Shown piece after piece: positions 24,525 to 31,139 of a DNA stretch of 33,106 nucleotides. The translations under genes and the position numbers were made by a program. The notes below the pieces were generated by a model. The model was not told the origin of the DNA. It saw nothing but the letters and a program-made list of their open reading frames with translations, and searched no databases. Within the stretch, counting starts at the first letter, position 1. Each line of letters starts with the position of its first letter. Where the stretch lies: assembly GCA_964371055.1 (NCBI GenBank), contig CAYJLF010000032.1, positions 1 to 33,106 on the forward strand, in the 5' to 3' direction. Source of the stretch: CAYJLF01 sp964371055. Lineage in GTDB: Bacteria > Eisenbacteria > RBG-16-71-46 > CAIMUX01.

Positions 24525-25376
24525 TCATCCCGCGCCACTCCCTGCCCGGTCACTGAACCCGCGCCGCGCCAGCTCCCGCCGCAGATCTTCCACCGCGGGC
24601 CGCGCCTGCGCCAGCACGTCCACCGCCTTCGCGAAGTCGAGGATCCGGACGTCGGCGATGCGGGCGCGCACGAGGATGTCCGGTCGGCCGGCGGCGAGCC
24701 GCCGTTCCAACGCATCGTCCTGCAGAATGTCGAACGCGCCGAGAAGCGCTTCGAGGGGGTTCGGCGCATCCCGCGGGCCCGGAGAGATCGCCCGCCCCAC
24801 ATCGACCGCGATCACGAGATCGCACCCCGAAAGTTGGCTGTACGGGACCGCATTGCTGAGCCCGCCGTCCACCAGGATCCGGCCGTCCTGCGGCAGTGGA
24901 GGAAAGACGCCGGGGATCGCGATGCTCGCGCGAATGGCCGCGTGAAGATCGCCCCTTCGCAACGCGACCTCTTCGCCGGTCCAGAAGTCGGTCGCGACGA
25001 TCGTGAGGGGGATCTCGAGATCCTCGAAGCCCGGTTTCATGATGCCGCCGAGCAGGTGCAGCAGGAAGTGGTCGGGGCTAATCAATCCACCGTGGCGGAG
25101 GTCGGAGAGATGTGGGCGAACCCACTTCAGCAGAGCCGCCCCTTTTCGTACCCGTGCGCGGAGCGCCTCGCGCGGGGAGACGAGATGCGACTCGACGAGT
25201 TCCCGGATCGCGCGGCCCGACAGGCCGGAGGCGTAGAGCGCGCCGATCAACGACCCCATGCTGGTCCCGGCCATGGCACACGGCCGGAGATCGAGCTCAT
25301 CCAGCAGCTCGAGCACCTGGATGTGCGCCAGGCCCCGAACGCCCCCCCCGCCCAGCGCGATCCCGACGCGAGGCAT
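24525..25376 (-). CDS. Patatin-like phospholipase
   Basis: A 283-residue patatin-fold serine hydrolase. The start at 25376 follows a GGGAGGGG ribosome-binding sequence. The oxyanion-hole motif GGGGVRGLAH (residues 9-18), nucleophile Ser39 in GTSMG (37-41) and catalytic Asp170 in VDGGLSNAVP form a complete Ser-Asp dyad. There is no signal peptide or membrane segment, as in the RssA/bacterial patatin group, so it likely works at the inner face of the membrane or in the cytoplasm on phospholipid or acyl substrates. It is the last gene of the mlaE-mlaF-mlaD transcript, 53 bp after mlaD, which points to a shared role in phospholipid turnover or outer-membrane lipid homeostasis. Substrate specificity cannot be read from the sequence. 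Confidence 0.88.
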   Translation of the reverse strand: MPRVGIALGGGGVRGLAHIQVLELLDELDLRPCAMAGTSMGSLIGALYASGLSGRAIRELVESHLVSPREALRARVRKGAALLKWVRPHLSDLRHGGLISPDHFLLHLLGGIMKPGFEDLEIPLTIVATDFWTGEEVALRRGDLHAAIRASIAIPGVFPPLPQDGRILVDGGLSNAVPYSQLSGCDLVIAVDVGRAISPGPRDAPNPLEALLGAFDILQDDALERRLAAGRPDILVRARIADVRILDFAKAVDVLAQARPAVEDLRRELARRGFSDRAGSGAG

Positions 25377-25429
25377 TCCCCTCCCTTCGCCGATCCCGAA
25401 ACGCTCGAGGCGACCGTTGCTCGGCCGCT

Positions 25430-26335
25430 CTAGAACACGCTCACCTTGAAGTACTTTTTCGGATCCGCCTTGATGTCCGCCACCAGGCGCCTCGTCTCCC
25501 CGATCGTCTGCGTCAGTTCGCGATAGAGCTCCTTGTCCTGCATCAGCATCCCCGCGGTCCCCTCGCCCCGCGCCACGCCGGCCAGTAGGGAATCGGCGCG
25601 GATCGCGGCCCCCTCCAGCGCCGCCAGCGCGGTGTCGGCACGGGCCGAGACCCGCTCCGCGCTGTCCAACAGGCGTCCGACCTGCACATCCCGCTCGCCC
25701 AGGGTCTTGTGCAGGTCATCCATCGCCAGGCTGAAGTTACGGACCGCCGTGCCGAGTTGTCCGTGCGTCTCCTTCATGAAGGCCGCGAGGTCGCTCGTGA
25801 TCGTCTCGGTGTTCGCCAGCACCCGGCGCAGCGAGCCCTGATCGCTCTCGTCGAAGGCGGCCAGCAGGGCATCAACGCGATTGGTGAGCCGTTCGAACGA
25901 GGCGAGCACCACCTGGAGGTTCGTCATGAACTCGGGGATGCCGGGCTGGTAGATGCCGGCAAAGACCCGTGAGGCCGGGTCAACGGGCGTCGTCTCCGTC
26001 CCCGGATAGACCGCGACGAGCTTCTGCCCCATGATGCCGACGTTCTCGATCGCGAAGCGAGTATCGGGATAGATCTGCACGCCCTTGTCGAGGTTGAGCG
26101 TGACGAGCGCGCGGCCGTTCTCGAAGGTAATACTCGACACCTGGCCGGACGACACCCCCCGCACCTCGACCGGATCGCCCCGGACCAGGCCGCTGGTGGT
26201 CGGAAACTCGACCGTCACTTTGACGATTGTTCCTCCGACTTTGAAGTTCTTGAACCAGAGCACACCGGCCACCAGGACGGCGACGGACAGGACGAAGGCG
26301 ATCCCTACCCTGACTTGTTGGCTTCGTTCCGACAT
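25430..26335 (-). CDS. mlaD: MlaD-family (MCE domain) lipid-binding protein
   Basis: A 301-residue inner-membrane-anchored periplasmic protein. One N-terminal membrane helix (about residues 9-28) is followed by a single MCE domain (about 36-115: VEFPTTSGLVRGDPVEVRG, then GQKLVAVYPG). A long helical C-terminal region (about 130-285) has heptad-like Leu/Ala spacing, including LLDSAERVSARADTALAAL. It is longer than E. coli MlaD (183 residues) but similar to MCE proteins of many other phyla. MCE hexamers form a hydrophobic channel that ferries phospholipids between the ABC transporter and the outer membrane. A GGGAGGAA ribosome-binding sequence precedes the start, 14 bp after mlaF. Confidence 0.9.
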   Translation of the reverse strand: MSERSQQVRVGIAFVLSVAVLVAGVLWFKNFKVGGTIVKVTVEFPTTSGLVRGDPVEVRGVSSGQVSSITFENGRALVTLNLDKGVQIYPDTRFAIENVGIMGQKLVAVYPGTETTPVDPASRVFAGIYQPGIPEFMTNLQVVLASFERLTNRVDALLAAFDESDQGSLRRVLANTETITSDLAAFMKETHGQLGTAVRNFSLAMDDLHKTLGERDVQVGRLLDSAERVSARADTALAALEGAAIRADSLLAGVARGEGTAGMLMQDKELYRELTQTIGETRRLVADIKADPKKYFKVSVF

Positions 26336-26349
26336 CCGTTCCTCCCGCT

Positions 26350-27126
26350 TCAGTCTCTGCGATCCGCCGCCGCCGCCCCGTCGCCGGTGGCCGGCGGCTC
26401 CTCGGCCTCGCCGTTGATGAATTGCCGGACGACCGGATCTGCGCTGGCGCGGATCTCATCCGGCGTGCCGACGAAGTGGACCTTACCCTGGTGCAGCAGG
26501 CAGAGTCGGTCCCCGATCGTGTACGCGCTCCTCATGTCGTGCGTCACCGCCACGGAGGTCACGTGCAGGCTGCGCTGCAGTTCCTCGATCAGCCGGTTGA
26601 TCTGCTCGGCGGTGATCGGATCGAGGCCCGTGGTCGGCTCGTCGTACAGGATGTAGTCGGGGTCCATCGCGATCGCGCGCGCGAGGCCGACGCGCTTGCG
26701 CATCCCGCCCGACAGGTCGGCCGGCTTCTTCTCCTGGATGCCGGGGAGGCCGACCAGGGCGAGCTTCTCCTCGCAGATCCGCCGGATCTCCGATTCACTC
26801 TTTATGGTGTGCTCCCGCAGCGCCAGGCCGACGTTCTCGCCCACCGTCATCGAGTCGAAGAGCGCGGCCATCTGGAAGAGCACTCCGACGCGCCGCCGCA
26901 GGAGGGCCAGTTCGTCGGAGGGGAGCCGGGCGACGTCCTGGTCGTCGATGCGGATCTCCCCGCCGTCCGGCCGGATGAGGCCGATGATGCTCTTCAAGAG
27001 GACGCTCTTGCCGCAGCCGGATCGGCCGAGGATGACGGTGCACTGCCCGGTCGGGATCTCGAGGTCGATCCCGTCCAGGACCGTGGCGGCGCCGAAGCGC
27101 TTGGTGACCTGACGGATGGAGATCAT
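26350..27126 (-). CDS. mlaF: MlaF-type ABC transporter ATP-binding protein
   Basis: A 258-residue ATPase of the Mla phospholipid transporter. I choose ATG at 27126, 7 bp after the mlaE stop, because MISIRQVTKRFG is the usual N-terminus. A TTG at 27147 would overlap mlaE by 14 bp. Motifs are all intact: Walker A GRSGCGKS (34-41), Q-loop Gln85 in LFQMAALF, signature LSGGM (138-142), Walker B YILYDEP (158-164) and switch His196 in VTHD. The QMAALFDSMTV and PTTGLDPITA motifs are characteristic of the MlaF/Ttg2A subgroup. It pairs with the MlaE permease encoded directly upstream. Confidence 0.92.
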   Translation of the reverse strand: MISIRQVTKRFGAATVLDGIDLEIPTGQCTVILGRSGCGKSVLLKSIIGLIRPDGGEIRIDDQDVARLPSDELALLRRRVGVLFQMAALFDSMTVGENVGLALREHTIKSESEIRRICEEKLALVGLPGIQEKKPADLSGGMRKRVGLARAIAMDPDYILYDEPTTGLDPITAEQINRLIEELQRSLHVTSVAVTHDMRSAYTIGDRLCLLHQGKVHFVGTPDEIRASADPVVRQFINGEAEEPPATGDGAAAADRRD

Positions 27127-27133
27127 GAGGAGA

Positions 27134-27940
27134 TCAACCTGTCGCAAAGAGAATGCGGAAGATCACCTCCGCCAGGAAGTAGTCGGCGACCAGGATCATC
27201 ACGCAACAGGCGACCACGGCCTTCATCGTCGCGGTGCCGACCCCTTCGGCGCCGCCCGAAGTCGTGAAGCCGTAGTAGCAGCCGGAGATGGCGATGATCG
27301 CTCCGAAGACGAACGACTTGATCAGACCGCCGTAGACGTCGTGCGGGTCGAACATGAAGCGCATCCCGCGGGTGAAGGTGTGCGTCGAGATCCCCACGCG
27401 CGCCACCGCGACGGACATCCCTCCGACGATCGCGATGGCGTTGGCGAAGACCGTGATGACGGGAAGCATCACGACGGCCCCGATGAAGCGCGGTACGGCC
27501 AGGTACCGCACCGGCTGGATGGCGAGGGTCTCCAGGGCGTCGACCTGCTCCGTGACCTTCATGCTGCCGATCTCGGCGGCAATCGAGGCACCGACGCGGG
27601 CGCCCACGACGAGTGCGGTCAGGACGGGCCCGAGCTCGATGAAGACCGACTTGGCCAGAAGGGTTCCGACGTACATCAGCGGGATCGCCCCCTGGAGTTG
27701 GTAGGAGCTCTGCAGGGCGGCGACGCCCCCGACGAAGATCGAGGTGAGGAAGACCAGCGGCAGCGACTCGTTGCCGATCAGGTAGCACTGGCGGAGGATC
27801 AGGCGCCGGTAGCGCATCCCTCGAGGAAACTCGCGGAGGAAGCGCGCGAGAAAGAGGGCGAATCGGCCCGCCCCGGCGAGGAGGTCGAGCAGGTAGTCGC
27901 CGGCGGCGGCCACGGGGCTCGGCAGGGTTCGCGTGCTCAC
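27134..27940 (-). CDS. mlaE: MlaE-type ABC transporter permease
   Basis: A 268-residue integral membrane permease of the MlaE family. It starts at a GTG (27940) with a GAGGAG ribosome-binding sequence about 10 bases upstream. An amphipathic N-terminal helix is followed by about five membrane segments. Family signatures include SLPLVFLTSIFVGGVAALQ, ELGPVLTALVVGARVGASIAAE (split here), the GSMKVTEQVDALETLAIQP coupling loop and a final VADYFLAEVIFRILF helix. With MlaF and MlaD it forms the inner-membrane complex that moves phospholipids to or from the outer membrane. It is the first gene of the mlaE-mlaF-mlaD-patatin transcript, which has no MlaB (STAS) or MlaC gene inside it. Confidence 0.93.
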   Translation of the reverse strand: MSTRTLPSPVAAAGDYLLDLLAGAGRFALFLARFLREFPRGMRYRRLILRQCYLIGNESLPLVFLTSIFVGGVAALQSSYQLQGAIPLMYVGTLLAKSVFIELGPVLTALVVGARVGASIAAEIGSMKVTEQVDALETLAIQPVRYLAVPRFIGAVVMLPVITVFANAIAIVGGMSVAVARVGISTHTFTRGMRFMFDPHDVYGGLIKSFVFGAIIAISGCYYGFTTSGGAEGVGTATMKAVVACCVMILVADYFLAEVIFRILFATG

Positions 27941-28280
27941 GAGATGCGGGCTCCTCCCCCGGGTCGGCGCGGCTCGGCCCTCGAGCCTGTCCTCAACCGG
28001 TTCATCGCGGAGGATAGCCGAATAGGGTGCGAGGCGGAACCTCGGCTGGCGCGGGACCCTGCGGCTCCTGCTGCCGGCGGAGCAGAAGGCCGAGTGGCAG
28101 CCTGATGACCGGGAGACAGCCGAGACGATACTCTGCGGCGCGAGGCCGCCCTTCGATGGTATCCTCGATGTCGGGTCGGAATCCGAACGGTGGTTCGATC
28201 GCGCGGCGGCGATGGCGTCGTCGATCGATCGCGGACGGGACCCGATGACACGCGATGGTGATGGAAGGCGGGGAGGCGCG
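27941..28280. other. Divergent intergenic region between mlaE and the FGE-domain lipoprotein gene
   Basis: This 340-bp region should contain promoters in both directions. I see only a short hairpin (GCGGC 28135-28139 with GCCGC 28145-28149) and isolated TATCCT-like hexamers on both strands without convincing -35 partners. Open frames crossing it show no family resemblance. Confidence 0.45.
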
Positions 28281-29606
28281 ATGGCTCATCCGGCTGTCGA
28301 TCCGATGACGGTCAACCGGGACAAGATCCGACCGGCCGACCGAGTCCTCCGGGCCTGGCTCTCCCGCCATGGGGCGCGGCGGCCGCTCCGTGCCCCGTGC
28401 GGCCCCGCGACGCCTTTGCTGTCGGCTCTGCTCGCGGCTCTGCTCGTCGCCGGTTGCTTTCTGGACGAGCCGAGCGACCCGTCCGTTGATACCAGCCCCC
28501 CCGCGGCGGTGATGGACCTCCGGGTGGCCGCGGTGACGGAGTCGTCTCTCACCCTGTCCTGGACGGCGCCGGGAGACGACGGGGCAAGCGGAACGGCCCT
28601 GGCGTACGACATCCGGTGGTCCCAGAAGCCGATCACGGCGGAGAGCTGGTCCCGGGACAAACCGCTGTCGGCGCCTCCGAAGCCGCGACCGGCGGGAACT
28701 ACGGAGACGCTCGCCTTTGATGGACTCTCGGCGATCACGCCGTACTCCTTTGCCCTGAAGGCCGTCGATGAGACTGGCCACTGGTCAGCCATCTCCAACG
28801 TTGTGGTGGATACGACCAGCCACTGGGCAGACGGTGGCCTGGCGCTGATTCCGGCGGGGAGCTTCCTCATGGGCAGCCCGGCCTCGGAACTCGGTCGCTC
28901 CTCGGATGAGCATCCGCATCAGGTGACGATCCCGAGCCCCCTGCTCGTCTCCATCCGCGAAGTCACCCAGTCGGAGTGGCTGTTGGTCATGGGATGGAAC
29001 GACTCGGCACGCCGGGGGCAGGATCTTCCGGTGGAGTACGTGACCTGGTACGACTGCGTGAGCTACTGCAACCGACGATCGATCCGGGAGCGCCTCACCC
29101 CCGCGTACGCCATCGGCCGCGTGATCCAGTCCGGCGACCACCTCGAGTACGCCGATGTGACCTGGGACCGGAACGCCGACGGCTACCGGCTGCCGACGGA
29201 AGAGGAGTGGGAGTACGCCTGTCGGGCGGGGGGCACGACGGCGTTTGCCCTCGGCGAGATCACACATCTCTATTGCGCGCCGCTCGATCCCGTCCTCGAC
29301 CAGGCCGGCTGGTACTGCGGCAACGCGTCGGCGACGACCCACCGCGTGGGGCGAAGGGCGGCCAACGCCTGGGGACTGAGAGACATGCACGGCAACGTCG
29401 GGGAGTGGTGCTGGGACGTCTACGATGCCTATCCGACCAGCGCGCAGACCGGGACGGCGGTCGGGGCCGGTGTGCCGCTCTGGGTGGTCCGCGGCGGAAA
29501 CTTCAGCACTGACGCCCGGCGGTGCCGGTCCGCGGAGCGGTCGGCTTGGGAGTCGAGTCTGCCGAACTCCGCGGTGGGACTGCGGGTCGTGAGGACGGTC
29601 CGGTGA
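28281..29606 (+). CDS. Lipoprotein with Fn3 domain and FGE-sulfatase-like domain
   Basis: A 441-residue predicted lipoprotein. ATG at 28281 is preferred over an in-frame ATG at 28212 because GGGGAGG lies 4 bases before it. The N-region is unusually long and Arg-rich before the hydrophobic core and lipobox LLVAGC, putting the acylated cysteine at about residue 59. A fibronectin-III domain (about 74-180: LTLSWTAPGDDG, YSFALKAVDETGHWS) leads into a formylglycine-generating-enzyme-like C-type-lectin fold (about 185-441: LIPAGSFLMGSP, YRLPTEEEWEYACRAGG, WGLRDMHGNVGEWCWD, VVRGGNFSTDARRCRSAER). True FGEs need a paired active-site cysteine near the last motif. I see only one there, so this is more likely a binding or structural relative than a sulfatase activator. 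Confidence 0.82.
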   Translation: MAHPAVDPMTVNRDKIRPADRVLRAWLSRHGARRPLRAPCGPATPLLSALLAALLVAGCFLDEPSDPSVDTSPPAAVMDLRVAAVTESSLTLSWTAPGDDGASGTALAYDIRWSQKPITAESWSRDKPLSAPPKPRPAGTTETLAFDGLSAITPYSFALKAVDETGHWSAISNVVVDTTSHWADGGLALIPAGSFLMGSPASELGRSSDEHPHQVTIPSPLLVSIREVTQSEWLLVMGWNDSARRGQDLPVEYVTWYDCVSYCNRRSIRERLTPAYAIGRVIQSGDHLEYADVTWDRNADGYRLPTEEEWEYACRAGGTTAFALGEITHLYCAPLDPVLDQAGWYCGNASATTHRVGRRAANAWGLRDMHGNVGEWCWDVYDAYPTSAQTGTAVGAGVPLWVVRGGNFSTDARRCRSAERSAWESSLPNSAVGLRVVRTVR

Positions 29607-29861
29607 GATCCGCCGGTCCGTCGGCGACAACGGCGCGCGGATCGAGCCGGATCCGGTCGCGTTCCGTGGCTTGAGGCCCGAAATCAACCTGCTCCGATCC
29701 ATCGCTATCTGAGACCAGGGGAAACGGTTTAGGATCCACCGCAATGGTGGGGCGTCCCGGCACCGGTCGGGGCAGCCAGGGAGGCGGCCTTCCCCGGACC
29801 CGGGGCGTGGTCGGCGAACACTCGGAGCGGAGCGGCCCGGGAGGTCGCGCGGGGACGTGGC

Positions 29862-31016
29862 GTGAAGGTTCTCCATCTCGACACCAGTGCGGAGTGGCGC
29901 GCGGGACCGCAGCAGGTTCTCTATCTCACGCGAGGGCTGGAGGAGCGTGGCATCGTCTCGGTCGTGGTGACGACGCCGGGTGGGGCCCTGGCGCGGCGGC
30001 TGCGACGGCAGGACCTGCCGCTCCTCGAACTCCCGCTCACGTCCGGCTTCTCGCCGCGAACCGTCCGCTCTCTGCAGCAGGTACTGGCGGATCGTCACTG
30101 GCACATCCTCCATGCCCACACCGCTCACGCCCACACGCTGGCGTTTCTGACTTACCGTCTGCCCCCACCGCGCCCGTTCCACCGCCCGGCGCTGGTCGTC
30201 ACCCGCCGGGTCGGCATCCCGCCGTCGCGGGACCCGCTGACGCGGCTCAAGTACACGGCGGCGGGACAGACCGTGATCTGCGTCTCGGACGCGGTGAGCG
30301 GAGTGCTGCAACAGTACGGAGTCCCCCCCGCGACCCTCCGGGTGGTGCGGAGCGGCGTCCCCATCCCGGGCCAGGCCGATCCGTCGGACCCGCTTCCCTC
30401 GGAGATCGCTCCGGCCGCGCGCGAGGTGGAGCGCCGTGAACTGCGCGGCGAGTTGGGCGTACCGGCCGACGCTCTGCTGGTCGGCAACATCTCGCCGCTG
30501 GCAGAGGGAAAGGGTCACCGGGATCTTCTCGAAGCCTGGGCGGTCGTGGCGGACGCCGTCCCTCGGGCGCATCTGGTCCTGCTGGGCCGGGGGGAACTGG
30601 ATCGGGACCTGCGGCGACGGACAGATGAATTGGGCGTAGGCGGGTCGACGACTTTCGCCGGTGGGCATTCCAACCCGGCCCGCTATCTGGAGACGATCGA
30701 TCTGTTGGCGCATGCGTCGATCGAAGAGGGGCTCGGTACACCGATTCTGGACGCCCTCGCCGCCGGCGTGCCGGTCGTGGCGACGCGCACCGGCGGTATC
30801 CCGGAGACGATGAACGATGGTGTGACCGGCCTCCTGGTGCCGCCGGCGTCAGCCGAGGCGTTGGCGCGGGCGGTGATCGACCTGCTCGAGGATCACCCGC
30901 GGCGGGAAGCGATGGGCCGAGCCGGCCGCGACTGGGTGATCGAACGATTCTCCACGGACCGCATGGTCGACGAGACGCTGGCGATCTACCGCGATGTGCT
31001 GAGCCGCGGAGTGTGA
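29862..31016 (+). CDS. Family 4 (GT-B) glycosyltransferase
   Basis: A 384-residue glycosyltransferase starting at a GTG that gives the typical MKVLHLDTS N-terminus; the ribosome-binding sequence is weak. The N-terminal Rossmann half carries a glycine-poor acceptor loop (AGPQQVLYLTRGL). The C-terminal half has LLVGNISPLAEGKGHRDLLEAW and a GHSNPARYLETIDLLAHAS segment. The nucleotide-sugar motif EGLGTPILDALAAGVPVVAT is followed by GGIPETMNDGVTGLLV. The second Glu of the E-x7-E motif is Asp here, a conservative change. Donor and acceptor cannot be deduced. No other polysaccharide genes are adjacent in the window, though the product would fit cell-surface glycan or glycolipid synthesis. The 255-bp upstream gap holds only a short CCACC/GGTGG hairpin at 29736-29750. 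Confidence 0.88.
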   Translation: MKVLHLDTSAEWRAGPQQVLYLTRGLEERGIVSVVVTTPGGALARRLRRQDLPLLELPLTSGFSPRTVRSLQQVLADRHWHILHAHTAHAHTLAFLTYRLPPPRPFHRPALVVTRRVGIPPSRDPLTRLKYTAAGQTVICVSDAVSGVLQQYGVPPATLRVVRSGVPIPGQADPSDPLPSEIAPAAREVERRELRGELGVPADALLVGNISPLAEGKGHRDLLEAWAVVADAVPRAHLVLLGRGELDRDLRRRTDELGVGGSTTFAGGHSNPARYLETIDLLAHASIEEGLGTPILDALAAGVPVVATRTGGIPETMNDGVTGLLVPPASAEALARAVIDLLEDHPRREAMGRAGRDWVIERFSTDRMVDETLAIYRDVLSRGV

Positions 31017-31080
31017 TACGCCCACCCCCTTCGGCAGGATGCTGAAGGCGGCGGGCGCCGATTACAACCTGACCTGCGAC

Positions 31081-31125
31081 AGAGACCAGCCGCATCCCCG
31101 TCCCCGGGGCGTGCGGCCGGTCTCT
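31081..31125. terminator. Long hairpin between convergent genes, probable bidirectional terminator
   Basis: A 14-nt arm at 31081-31094 (AGAGACCAGCCGCA) pairs with 31112-31125 (TGCGGCCGGTCTCT) with a single A-C mismatch. The 17-nt interior contains CCCC and GGGG that can extend the stem. It lies between the ends of the plus-strand glycosyltransferase gene (31016) and the minus-strand protease gene (31140). No T-run follows on either side. Confidence 0.55.
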
Positions 31126-31139
31126 CTCGCATCCGTCGT

